Positions 51,150 through 59,857 of a stretch of 64,000 bases of DNA are shown here, piece after piece (the first letter of the stretch is position 1; every line of letters begins with the position of its first letter). The notes under the pieces are model-generated. The model saw only the letters and a program-made list of their open reading frames with translations, had not been told where the DNA came from and did no database searches. This stretch comes from Planctomycetaceae bacterium. GTDB taxonomy: Bacteria; Planctomycetota; Planctomycetia; Planctomycetales; Planctomycetaceae. A program made the position numbers and the translations under genes. Location of the stretch: contig JAKFUF010000057.1 in assembly GCA_021732845.1 (NCBI GenBank), positions 1-64,000 on the forward strand. Reading direction: 5' to 3'.

Positions 51150-52522
51150 GCGGCGGTCTCCATCAAGTGCCGCACCCGTTCGGAGTAGAGCCACGGGCCG
51201 ATGGTGTCGGAACGTTCCAAGCCGGCAGCGTTCAATCGCAATTGGCGGACCTCCGTGTCGAACGCCGCCAAGTCCAGGTCCAGAAGTTCGGCGAGTGCCG
51301 GCAGATCGTCCCAGAGGTTGGACTTGAACTGCCGGGAATAGTCATCCAGCGACAGCCCGGCACTTTGCAGCAGCGACAGCAGCACGAACCGCCGGCGCTG
51401 CTCATCCTCAGTCAGAGCAATCCCATAACTCGCCGCCGCGAATTGGTCGGGAGACCGCTTCAAATAGTCCGCGAGGATCGACTGCACACCGGAACGCCCG
51501 ACGGCATATTCGGTGGAGTAATGCAGGGCCGGTGCATAAGACCGGGCACCGCAGCCCAGGCCGATCATGCCATCGCGCTGGCAGCAGTAGGCCGGAGCGG
51601 GCGGTTGCCGTTCTCGTTCAGGGTCCGCAGCCCGGCGGCAGAACATCCGCATGGAGACCTGCTCGTAGCCACGCTCCAGCAGAAAGTCGCGGCCGGCGCG
51701 GTAGGCCTCCAGCCGTTGGTCATCCCAGTCGTGTTCACGGCGGCCCAGGCCGGTCAGCGGGCGGACATAGAGCGGGTAGAGATAGATTTCTTCCGGCTCG
51801 TATCGGAGCACGGTGCGGATCGATTCGAGCCAACTGGCGACGGTTTGCCCTTCACCGCCATAGATCAGGTCCACATTCAAAACCGGCAGTCCTGCGGCGC
51901 GAACCATCTCCAGCGCGCGATGGACTTGTTCCACACGCTGCGGCCGGCCGAGTCCGGAAGACTCCGCATCGCTCAGCGTCTGCACCCCGAGGCTCAGCCG
52001 TTCGACGCCCCTCTCGCGGATCAAGGCGAGCTTGGCGGGATCCAGCGTTGCCGGGGACGCCTCCATGGAAGTGGGGATGCCCTTGGGGTCGGCTCCCATG
52101 ACATCGACCGCGATGCTGAACAGCGACTCCAGTTCCTGCTGGTTTAGAAAGGTGGGTGTGCCTCCCCCAAACGCCAGCCGCGCGAAGTGAGAGAAGCCGA
52201 GCGCGGCCTTCACGGTTTCGGCTTCAGACCGCAGGACTTTCAGATATTGCGTGACCCAGCCTGCTGCTGGCTGAGCCTGGGTGAACAGATTGCAGAAGCC
52301 GCAGCGGTACTCGCAGAACGGCACATGCAGATACAGGGAGAGGGCCTCGTCCGGCGTAGCCCAGAGCCGGTCCAGGGGCTGAGCCACGGCGAGGGGCCGA
52401 TAGGCGGTTTTGTGGGGATAGCCGTAGGTGTAGCCCACATACGGCGACCCGCCGAGCCACGCCGCCAGAGGCCGCGGAGCGGGCGTCCCGGTTACTGGTT
52501 GTGTATGAATGGAAAGACCCAT
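51140..52522 (-). CDS. STM4012 family radical SAM protein (HemN-like)
   Basis: The 460-residue protein begins GGSPYVGYTYGYPHKTAYRP, the signature opening of the STM4012 group, followed by the radical SAM motif in LHVPFCEYRCGFCNLF and HemN-like features (FGGGTPTFL; ERLSLGVQTLSD; LIYGGEGQT). It resembles coproporphyrinogen dehydrogenase but belongs to a separate group of unknown reaction. STM4013 and STM4014 partners are not next to this pair: the upstream neighbour is a DUF1559 gene. ATG at 52522 chosen over an earlier start. Confidence 0.88.
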   Translation of the reverse strand: MGLSIHTQPVTGTPAPRPLAAWLGGSPYVGYTYGYPHKTAYRPLAVAQPLDRLWATPDEALSLYLHVPFCEYRCGFCNLFTQAQPAAGWVTQYLKVLRSEAETVKAALGFSHFARLAFGGGTPTFLNQQELESLFSIAVDVMGADPKGIPTSMEASPATLDPAKLALIRERGVERLSLGVQTLSDAESSGLGRPQRVEQVHRALEMVRAAGLPVLNVDLIYGGEGQTVASWLESIRTVLRYEPEEIYLYPLYVRPLTGLGRREHDWDDQRLEAYRAGRDFLLERGYEQVSMRMFCRRAADPERERQPPAPAYCCQRDGMIGLGCGARSYAPALHYSTEYAVGRSGVQSILADYLKRSPDQFAAASYGIALTEDEQRRRFVLLSLLQSAGLSLDDYSRQFKSNLWDDLPALAELLDLDLAAFDTEVRQLRLNAAGLERSDTIGPWLYSERVRHLMETAACR

Positions 52523-52678
52523 GCCACGCCGCCGAACCTGCAAACTTCGTTCGGCTCGATGGTATCACGGCGCGGACCTGTCTAGCCATCACGCTCAGGT
52601 CATCTGGTCAATTGCGACCATGCGGAGTCAGGATGCCACAAAAAGTAGAATCTTGCTCCGGGGCACACCCTACGGACT

Positions 52679-53710
52679 TTAGAATTCACCGGGAACTTCA
52701 CCCTTGTTGCGGCTGCCCAGCGCCTGCCATGTGGCCAGACTGATGCTGTTGCCGATGAACTGCACATGGCCATCGCAGAACAGGGAATGCACTCCGCCCG
52801 TGTGGCGGCTGTGGCTCGCGACATTCAGCGAGAGCCGGTCCCAGGCGGCATTGGTGCGGATGCTGTGCGGCAGTCCGCCGCGGCAATCGACATCGCGATC
52901 GTTCGGACCGCGGATGTGGTTGTACATCGAATGTCCCGGGGCTCCGTAGAGCCAGCGGCTGCCGCGCGTCTGCTGAAGCAGCAGACCATTGCCATGACAC
53001 TGAGAGGCGTAATCGGTGAGTTCGGGGCCGTTGGAGGTGTTGTCGTTGCCGCTGGTCAGTACAAACCCGCGTGTCGGGCTGAATCCATCCCACAGTGACG
53101 GGCCTCCCTCCGACTTGATCGTCTCGCTGATGCAAACCGTGGAGCTTGAGCCATCCAGGATGTCGGCGAACTTCACCGAGGAGTTCTCGAAGAAGATGCC
53201 TGTCACGGCCACGCCGCCGGGGTTCCGCAGCGACAAGGGGTAGGTGGTGCCGGTGTTCAGCGGATAGTTATGGACGCCGCTGTTGACCACGACGCCGTTG
53301 ACTGTGTTTGTCTGCAGCACCCGCACGCCATCGCTGGGACAGAGCAGGAATTGAACGTTCTGGCCCAGCGCTGCGCCATTCAGGGCGGGGTCGTCCGGGT
53401 CGGCATTGAAGTTGATCTGGTTGTAAAGCGGTGCCTGATCGAGATACGGCAGCAGATGCGCGTAGGCGGAATAACAACGGCCCGCGCCGTCGCTCATGCT
53501 CCGCAGGCGGCCGGGCGGAAACAACTTGTGGGCTTCGGCATAGCTTTGCAGCCCAAGACCTATTTGCTTCAGGTTGTTCCGGCACTGGGTGCGGCGGGCG
53601 GACTCCCGCGCCTGCTGCACCGCCGGGAGCAGCAACGCCACCAGGATGGCGATGATGGCGATCACCACCAGAAGTTCGATGAGGGTGAAGCCACGGCGGG
53701 AGTGTTTCAT
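52679..53710 (-). CDS. DUF1559 domain protein with prepilin-type N terminus
   Basis: The 343-residue protein has a type IV pilin-like leader (RRGFTLIELLVVIAIIAILVA), with cleavage expected between G and F, then the DUF1559 domain with QARESARRTQCRNNLKQIGL near the N terminus and the C-terminal HSLFCDGHVQFI motif. Planctomycetes carry dozens of these pseudopilin-like proteins. The ATG at 53710 directly precedes KHSRRGF. Confidence 0.94.
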   Translation of the reverse strand: MKHSRRGFTLIELLVVIAIIAILVALLLPAVQQARESARRTQCRNNLKQIGLGLQSYAEAHKLFPPGRLRSMSDGAGRCYSAYAHLLPYLDQAPLYNQINFNADPDDPALNGAALGQNVQFLLCPSDGVRVLQTNTVNGVVVNSGVHNYPLNTGTTYPLSLRNPGGVAVTGIFFENSSVKFADILDGSSSTVCISETIKSEGGPSLWDGFSPTRGFVLTSGNDNTSNGPELTDYASQCHGNGLLLQQTRGSRWLYGAPGHSMYNHIRGPNDRDVDCRGGLPHSIRTNAAWDRLSLNVASHSRHTGGVHSLFCDGHVQFIGNSISLATWQALGSRNKGEVPGEF

Positions 53711-53730
53711 GAGGTCGGTCACGATATGCC

Positions 53731-53736
53731 ATTATA
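53731..53736 (-). promoter_or_regulatory. Possible -10 box of the DUF1559 gene
   Basis: On the leftward strand a perfect TATAAT lies about 20 bases before the start codon. The -35 position is only weakly matched. A neighbouring short palindrome (catgatcatg) is at 53751-53760. Confidence 0.3.
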
Positions 53737-53811
53737 ATGCCATACATGGGCATGATCATGACATTTCGGCTGACAGTCTTCAACCGTATTGGCATCCGCC
53801 CCGTGCTGGGT

Positions 53812-54419
53812 TCAAGCCTGGCTGCCAGCGGCGAGGGCGAAGATCACCAGGATGAGCATCCAGATGACGCCCAGGGCGTGCCAGAACCAGGCACAGACCG
53901 TCACCCCCACGAGTACTCGTGGTCGTACCGGTCGGAGCAGGCCTGCAGCGTCACCCAGACCAGCAGCATCATCGCCAGCGTGAAGTGCATTGCGTGCAGG
54001 GCGGTCAGGCAGGTGACAAAGGCATTGGCCCCGGTCTCGACCGCTTCGGGCTGCTGATGGCGGACGAGCCACGCGATGCCGTAGGTTTGAACGGCGACAA
54101 AGGCGGTCCCCGCCACGAGGGCGAGAAGCAGGGCGCGCCGAAACGGCCGCTGCCGTTCCAGCCGCACCGAGTTTTGCGCGTGCTGCAGCAGCACGCTGCC
54201 GGCAACCAGCAGCAGCGTTGTCCCCCAGAACACCGGGGGGAAGCCGGCGTCCCGGCTGCCCGGAACATGCGCCGGCGCGGCAGGCGGCGGCCACAACCGG
54301 TACATGCCTGCCGCCAGGGAAAAAGCCACGCCAAACAACACGCTGCACGCGACGATGAAGCGCACGGTGACCGTGCTGTTCGGTGGTTTCCGCAGGTGGA
54401 TGACCGGGCTCTGGGACAT
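53812..54419 (-). pseudogene. Haem-copper oxidase subunit III-like gene with a one-base frameshift
   Basis: Reading from ATG 54419 gives 172 residues with four or five membrane segments and the subunit III pattern (TALHAMHFTLAMMLLVW), ending DRYDHEYSWG at a stop (53901-53903). The normal family continuation, VTVCAWFWHALGVIW to the C terminus, is present immediately downstream in the next frame. The break falls at a run of five G (53904-53908 on this strand); a sixth G would join the two into about 202 residues. No other oxidase subunits are nearby; the start is 13 bp after the sensor kinase stop, so they may share a transcript. A sequencing slip, a real mutation or a programmed shift are all possible. 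Confidence 0.75.
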
Positions 54420-54432
54420 GAAACGACGGCCG

Positions 54433-56394
54433 TCAGGGGTTGAGCGTTTTACCCGAAAGATTGCGGTCGATCCGCTTGAGCTGGACCGCGTCGGCGGAGG
54501 TCAGGCCGAGCACCTCGCCCAGCGGGCGCGGCTGGTCTTTCAGCACCAGGGGCACACGCAGGGTGAAGATGCTGCCCTTGCCCACCTCGCTCTGCACGCT
54601 CACCTCGCCGCCCAGCAGTTTTGAGAGTTCTTTCACGATCGACAGCCCCAACCCGGTGCCGGCATATTCCCTCGTCAGGGAACTTGACCGGCCGGCGCGG
54701 CTGGTGTTTCCCTGGCGGAATTTTTCGAAGATCGTTTCCTGGTCCTCCAGCGGGATCCCCACGCCGGTGTCCTCCACCAGAATCTCGGCCTCGTCGTTTT
54801 CAACGCGGCGGGTTACGACCTGCACCCGGCCCCCTTCCGGCGTGAACTTCACGGCGTTGGACAACAAATTGTAGAGAATCTGCTGCAGCTTGCCCTGGTC
54901 CTGCGTCAACTGGACCAGCGTGTCATCGGTTTCGCACGACACGTCGATGCTGCGCTTTTCGGCCAGCGGGCGCATCATGCCGATGAGCCGTTCAATCAGG
55001 TCGTTCAGCGAAAAGTCCGTCAGGTGCAGGTCCATCTTTCCGGCCTCGATCTTGGCCAGGTCGAGGATGTCGTTGACCAGGACCAGCAGATCCTTCCCGG
55101 AACTCTGGATATTGCGGGCGTACCGCTGCTCCTTGTCGTTGAGCGTGGTGATTCCCGCCAGGACCTCGCTGAACCCCAGAATGCTGTTGAGCGGCGTCCG
55201 CAGTTCGTGCGTCATCGTCGCCAAGAAGTCATTCTTGAGGTTGTTCAGCTCGAACAGCCGCATGTTCGCCTGGGCCAGTTCGTCCACCTTGGCGTCGAGT
55301 TCTCCGTTCACCTGCCGCAGCTCTTCCTGCGCAGCCACGAGATGCCGCAGCATGCGGTTGAACGCCTGGCTCAGTTCCTCGTACTCGTCGCCGGTGCGGA
55401 TGTCGGCCCGCTGGTCGAGGTTCCCCCGCGAAATCGCGTCGCTCACGTCTTTCAGGTGCAACACCGGCTTGACGATCACATACCGCACGATGGCATAGGC
55501 GCCGGTCATCGCCAGAAAGGCCGTCACAATGGCGGTGGCAATCAGGATGGCATTGTTCCAGGCGACATCCCGTTCGGTCGCCTCCAGTGGAAAGGCCACC
55601 TTCACCATCCCCAGCAGATCCCCCTCCTTGACCAGTGGCTCACCCATCTGGACGACCTTGCAGGGGACTTTCTGCATGCCCGCCTCCCGCGCTGCCTGGA
55701 GCCGGCGCTCTCCGGCGATCAACTCGTAGCCACCCTTTTTGGGACGGACCATCAGCGGGTCGATCATTTCGCTTTCGGCCACCGCCTGCACAAGTGCGCG
55801 AAACGCGTCGGAATCGAGATTGCGGGTGGAGTTCTGGTAGGGGTTGGGGGAGATCTTGGCGATGTCGATGCTGACCGTCTGCCCCTCCCGCGCGGTGACG
55901 GTGCTCTCATCGCTGCGGGTGTGGCACCGCAGGCACGACTTGGCGGCCCGCACCGCGCCATAGTACTGGTACTCGCGCTTGTCGCGCTGGATGCGGGTGA
56001 CTTCGTCGCCCTTGCCCAGCCCCATTTCGTGCAGGACTTCGTGATCCACCTGGTCCTTCGGCTGCCGCCGCCCGTCGGAATTGCCCATCGGACGGACGAG
56101 GTCCCAGTGATAGTCCTGCAGGTCGACCGGCTTCACATCCTTGGCCAGGGAATCGATGACGTCCGAGAACTCGCCGTCGGTCTCGAACCATTTCCAGTGG
56201 CTCTCCAGAATAATCGGAGCGATCAGTTGCCGCCCGGTCATCCGGTTCTGATCATACACGAGGCCGACCGTCAGCCGGCCGTAGACATAAAAACTGCCGG
56301 TGATCAGCAGCATCAGCCCGCCGCCAAACAGGAAGCGGCATTTCCGCTCCAAGCTGGCTTCACCCAGCAGGCGTTTGAACGTGCGATAAGACAT
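54433..56394 (-). CDS. Sensor histidine kinase: DUF3365-like haem sensor interrupted by a ParB N-terminal-like domain
   Basis: From ATG 56394 the protein has 653 residues. Order: membrane segment 1 (20-41); an extracytoplasmic DUF3365-like domain with a haem site SCLRCH (153-158); a ParB/Spo0J N-terminal-like domain (about 173-249) with SISPNPYQ-type box (IAKISPNPYQ), IDPLMVRPKKGGYELIAGERR and AAREAGMQKVPCKV; the end of the DUF3365 domain (GDLLGMVKVAFPLEAT); membrane segment 2 (281-303); HAMP; coiled coil; HisKA with H396 in MTHELRTPLNS; HATPase with NLLSNAVKF, DTGVGI and GTGLGLSIV. The kinase core is intact. No response regulator is adjacent. The upstream TTG at 56433 is less likely. The ParB-like insert is unexpected in this position. 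Confidence 0.9.
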   Translation of the reverse strand: MSYRTFKRLLGEASLERKCRFLFGGGLMLLITGSFYVYGRLTVGLVYDQNRMTGRQLIAPIILESHWKWFETDGEFSDVIDSLAKDVKPVDLQDYHWDLVRPMGNSDGRRQPKDQVDHEVLHEMGLGKGDEVTRIQRDKREYQYYGAVRAAKSCLRCHTRSDESTVTAREGQTVSIDIAKISPNPYQNSTRNLDSDAFRALVQAVAESEMIDPLMVRPKKGGYELIAGERRLQAAREAGMQKVPCKVVQMGEPLVKEGDLLGMVKVAFPLEATERDVAWNNAILIATAIVTAFLAMTGAYAIVRYVIVKPVLHLKDVSDAISRGNLDQRADIRTGDEYEELSQAFNRMLRHLVAAQEELRQVNGELDAKVDELAQANMRLFELNNLKNDFLATMTHELRTPLNSILGFSEVLAGITTLNDKEQRYARNIQSSGKDLLVLVNDILDLAKIEAGKMDLHLTDFSLNDLIERLIGMMRPLAEKRSIDVSCETDDTLVQLTQDQGKLQQILYNLLSNAVKFTPEGGRVQVVTRRVENDEAEILVEDTGVGIPLEDQETIFEKFRQGNTSRAGRSSSLTREYAGTGLGLSIVKELSKLLGGEVSVQSEVGKGSIFTLRVPLVLKDQPRPLGEVLGLTSADAVQLKRIDRNLSGKTLNP

Positions 56395-56503
56395 GGGCTG
56401 CTGCCAGAAAACCGGGAACGTAGCGATTGCCAAGTAATTCTACGATTCTGACGTTTCCACGTCATCGTCAGTCGGCTAAGCGAAACAGGACACAGGACGA
56501 CGC

Positions 56504-56956
56504 ATGCAACTCCTTCGCAAAATCATGGCCGTGGTCATCGGGATTGTCGCGGGCAGCGTGTTCAACATGGCGGTCGTGACGGCGTCCCATGCCGTCTTTC
56601 CGCTGCCGCCAGGCGTTGATCCCAACGATTTCGAGGCGTTCAAGGCTCATGTCGAGGCTCACGGATTGCCAGCGGGCGCCCTGATCCTGGTGCTCATCGC
56701 GCACGCTGGCGGCAGCTTCGTGAGCGGCTTTGTCTGCGGGCTCATCGCCAGACGACCCTGGCATGCCGCCGCCATCGGCCTGGGGCTTTTGTGGACCTGC
56801 GGGGGCGCGGCCATGCTGTTCATGCTCCCCGCCCCGGCCTGGTTTGCCGTGGCGGACATCGCCCTGTACATCCCGGCGGCTGTGTTGGGAGTCCGCATGG
56901 GTGGAGCATTGACCGCCAGTCGTCCCCCGCGACCCGCAGAGTCAGCCGGCAGTTGA
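56504..56956 (+). CDS. Small four-segment membrane protein
   Basis: The 150-residue protein has four hydrophobic segments (MAVVIGIVAGSVFNMAVV; ALILVLIAHAGGSFVSGFV; AAIGLGLLWTCGGAAMLFM; FAVADIALYIPAAVLGV) with a short acidic loop after the first. It resembles small conserved membrane proteins of unknown function found in many bacteria. Divergent from the sensor kinase gene, with 109 bp between them. Confidence 0.75.
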   Translation: MQLLRKIMAVVIGIVAGSVFNMAVVTASHAVFPLPPGVDPNDFEAFKAHVEAHGLPAGALILVLIAHAGGSFVSGFVCGLIARRPWHAAAIGLGLLWTCGGAAMLFMLPAPAWFAVADIALYIPAAVLGVRMGGALTASRPPRPAESAGS

Positions 56957-57054
56957 CGCGCCGGCGTCGAGAATTCGCGCTCCCTCCGCTGCCGCAATGC
57001 GATATGATGCAACTTAGATGCGGAGTGTCGAACACGCCCCTCAGGAGCGAGCCG

Positions 57055-58131
57055 GTGTTCTTACGAACAATTGCAGGAGTGCTGATCGGTGCCGGGCTCG
57101 GCGTGGCCCTGTCCGCCGATCTCTTTGCCGCGGATGCTCCACCCGCTCCCGGCAACGCGGGCATCACGGGTGTCTCTTCAGACATGCCGGCAACCGTGAG
57201 GCGCGCACCGACACCTCCCGCTCAGCCGCCGGCTGTGCCCTCGCCGAACTCATCCGCGGCTGCCGTGGCTGACGCACCTTCTGCAGAAGCGGTGGGAATC
57301 TGGATCGAGGCGCTGGGGGCGGCGGAATTTGACGTGCGTGAAGACGCCACCGAGCGGTTGTCCAAGGCCGGGCTCGTGGCCATCGACGCCTTGAAGAAGG
57401 CCGCCGAAGGTCCGGATCTGGAGGTCTCGTCGCGTGCGATCCAAATCTTGCGGACGATGTATACCGACGCCGGAGACGAAGCGTTCGATGCCGTGGATTC
57501 GGCCCTGTTCCAATTGGCGATGAGCAGCAGCAAACCCGCAGCGCGGCGGTCCGAGCTGGCCTTGTCCACGCGTGAAGCCGACCGCGATGAACGGCTGGGC
57601 GCGAAGCTGCGGGGAATGGGTGCCGAAACTGCCCCCCCGCAACTCCCGCAGATCGCCGTCAACATGGTGATCAACCGCAATGCCGTCGGGCGGATCCTGA
57701 TCGGGGACGACTGGAAGGGGGGCAACGCCGGACTGCAAACGGTCAAACGGCTGGTCTATCTTGAAACCATTTATGTCACCCGTGGTGCGAATCTAACGCC
57801 AGAGGCATTGGCCGACCTGCAGGGTGCGCTGCCCGGCGTCGAAATCCAGATGCGCGGCCCGGCCATGCTGGGAATCTCCTGCCCACGCGAGGAACTGCTT
57901 ATTGAAAAAATCCAGCCGGATTCGGCGGCCGAGAAGGCCGGTCTCGAGCTGGGTGACAAGATCCTCAAGTACGACGACAAGCCGATTGAAACCTTCGATG
58001 AGCTGATCGAACTGACAAAGGACAAAAAAGTCGGCGACAGCTTGAAACTGGAGATCCTGCGGGATGGTATGACCGTTGTCAAAGAGATCAAACAACTTGG
58101 CAAATGGACGCTGCAAGAAAGCAAGCCATGA
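57055..58131 (+). CDS. Secreted PDZ-domain protein with HEAT-like region
   Basis: The GTG at 57055, with AGGAG seven bases upstream, opens a 358-residue product with a signal peptide (LIGAGLGVALSADLFAA). A Pro/Ala-rich linker, a helical HEAT-like region (AAEFDVREDATERLSKAGLV, about 85-180) and a C-terminal PDZ domain follow (PDSAAEKAGLELGDKILKYD). No protease domain is present, so it probably binds peptides or partners. Earlier ATGs near 57004 would add residues ahead of the signal peptide. The stop overlaps the next start (ATGA). Confidence 0.83.
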   Translation: MFLRTIAGVLIGAGLGVALSADLFAADAPPAPGNAGITGVSSDMPATVRRAPTPPAQPPAVPSPNSSAAAVADAPSAEAVGIWIEALGAAEFDVREDATERLSKAGLVAIDALKKAAEGPDLEVSSRAIQILRTMYTDAGDEAFDAVDSALFQLAMSSSKPAARRSELALSTREADRDERLGAKLRGMGAETAPPQLPQIAVNMVINRNAVGRILIGDDWKGGNAGLQTVKRLVYLETIYVTRGANLTPEALADLQGALPGVEIQMRGPAMLGISCPREELLIEKIQPDSAAEKAGLELGDKILKYDDKPIETFDELIELTKDKKVGDSLKLEILRDGMTVVKEIKQLGKWTLQESKP

Positions 58132-59351
58132 GATTCTCCCGCCGGCGCTTTCTCTCCACATCCGCCGCCCTGGCCCTGCCCTGCACCCCGCACTTTTGGC
58201 AGCGGATCGCCCAGGCAGCCGACCCGGCGGAGGGCACAGGTGGAGAAACCGTGCTGGTTGTCATCCAGCTCTCCGGCGGCAACGACGGCCTGAACACAGT
58301 CGTACCCTTCCGCGATCCCGCTTACGCCGCCGCCCGGCCAACCCTCAAACTGCCGGCCGACAAACTGCTGAAGATCAACGGCGATCTCGCCTTCCATCCG
58401 TCGATGACGGGCTTTGCCAAGCTCCTGGAGAAGTCGCAATTGGCAGTCGTGCAGGGCGTGGGCTACCCCAAGCCGAACCGCTCGCACTTCACCTCCATGG
58501 ACTTCTGGCACCGCGGAAAACTCTCCGAAACAGAGCCGTTCGGCTGGATCGGTCGCGGCACCGAGCATCTTCCCGCCGGCAGCACCGCCGTCCATGTCGC
58601 CAACGGCGATTCGCCCCTCGCCCTGCGCGGCCCCTCCTCCCGCAACATCACCGTCCGTTCGCTTCAGGAATTCCAACTTCGCGTGGCTCTCAAGGGCGAT
58701 GACCCGGCCCGCCGCAAAGTCATGAGCCGCTTTGCCGAAACCTCCGCGGCCACGCCTGCTGGCAATTCCCCCCTGCTGGACCGCATCAAGTTGACGGCCC
58801 AGGAAACTTACCGGTCGGCGGACAAGCTGCGCGAAGTGTCTCCCGACTACAAGACCTCTGTCTCATACCCCGACACGCCGCTCGGAAAGCAGTTGAAGCT
58901 GATTGCTCAGTTGATCGCCGCTGGTGTTCGCGAACGGTTGTATTACGCCGAAATCGGTGGCTTCGACACGCATGCCGACCAGCTCGACCAGCATGCGTCG
59001 CTGTTGACGCAGGTCTCCGCGGCGATGACCGCCTTCCAAGACGACATCGTGGCTCACGGCCAGCAGTCGCGAGTGCTGACGATGGCCTTCTCTGAATTCG
59101 GCCGCCGCGTGAAGGAGAACGGTTCGGGCACCGACCACGGTGCCGCCTCGTCCCTGTTCCTGATGGGCGACAAGGTCGTCGCCGGCCCCGTTGGTGCCTG
59201 TCCCTCGCTGACCGACCTTGATGACGGCGACCTCAAGTTTCACACCGACTTCCGCAGCGTCTACACCACGCTGCTGGACGACTGGCTGAAGCTTCCCGCC
59301 GCCGAAATCCTCGGTGCCAGTTTCCCCAAGGCGGCCCTGCTCAAAGCTTAG
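58128..59351 (+). CDS. DUF1501 domain-containing protein with Tat leader
   Basis: The 407-residue protein starts with a clear twin-arginine leader (RFSRRRFLSTSAALALP). The DUF1501 domain is a more distant variant: VVIQLSGGNDGLNTVVPFRD, VQGVGYPKPNRSHFTSMDFW, GGFDTHADQLDQH and FSEFGRRVKENGSGTDHG. It is translationally coupled to the PDZ protein (ATGA overlap), which suggests they work together in the periplasm. No DUF1549 partner is next to it, unlike the other DUF1501 copy. This version resembles the group often paired with DUF1800 proteins. Confidence 0.92.
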   Translation: MRFSRRRFLSTSAALALPCTPHFWQRIAQAADPAEGTGGETVLVVIQLSGGNDGLNTVVPFRDPAYAAARPTLKLPADKLLKINGDLAFHPSMTGFAKLLEKSQLAVVQGVGYPKPNRSHFTSMDFWHRGKLSETEPFGWIGRGTEHLPAGSTAVHVANGDSPLALRGPSSRNITVRSLQEFQLRVALKGDDPARRKVMSRFAETSAATPAGNSPLLDRIKLTAQETYRSADKLREVSPDYKTSVSYPDTPLGKQLKLIAQLIAAGVRERLYYAEIGGFDTHADQLDQHASLLTQVSAAMTAFQDDIVAHGQQSRVLTMAFSEFGRRVKENGSGTDHGAASSLFLMGDKVVAGPVGACPSLTDLDDGDLKFHTDFRSVYTTLLDDWLKLPAAEILGASFPKAALLKA

Positions 59352-59379
59352 GACCGGAGGAAAATTAAAGCACCCGTCA

Positions 59380-59820
59380 AGATGCTGACCGAAGGCCGGT
59401 CTTAGGCAACGAGAAGGGGGAACCACGAATTTTCACGAATCAGTCGAATGTCACGAATGACAACGAGAAGGATTCGATCGCCCGCGATCCCATGCCGGTT
59501 GATGATTCGTGAAATTCGTGAAATTCGTACTACTAACCGTCAGGTTGTTGGCGTGCCGCGACGATTTCGCCAGCGTGTGCTGGAAATCAGTGATCAATAG
59601 CGGGTTCTGCCCCGTTGGGGCTGACGATGCGATACTCCGCGGTGTTGGGTTTCGGGCAAGCCCGCGCCATGAAAATTCGTGGTTAATTTAAGACCGTACG
59701 ACTTCCGCACGGTCTTGCCATGCCTGTCGACTTCACCAACAAATCCATTCGTTGTCCCTGGTGGCGCTCGCTGCTGGATAGGGAGACAAATGTCACAGTT
59801 ATTGTGGCTGCGATCCTTAG
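59380..59820. repeat. Inverted copy of the 1050-1540 dispersed element, with an internal 130-bp insert
   Basis: Read on the opposite strand, 59690-59820 matches 1055-1395 without the nested MITE-like unit, and 59380-59530 matches 1392-1540 (shared words accggccttcggt, cttctcgttgcctaagacc and the attcgtg arms). About 130 bp (59534-59664) interrupts it here. The gap holds no convincing gene; a 78-residue open frame inside (59594-59830) only translates the repeat. Confidence 0.75.
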
Positions 59821-59857
59821 GCATCGGCATCAGTGGACGTGAATAATCGTGTGCGGA

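Noticed and set aside
55024-56451. 475-residue + strand frame opposite the sensor kinase
   Set aside because: Shadow frame; the kinase strand has complete HisKA/HATPase motifs.
59594-59830. 78-residue leftward open frame
   Set aside because: It only translates the dispersed repeat; the related copy near 1050-1400 does not keep the frame.
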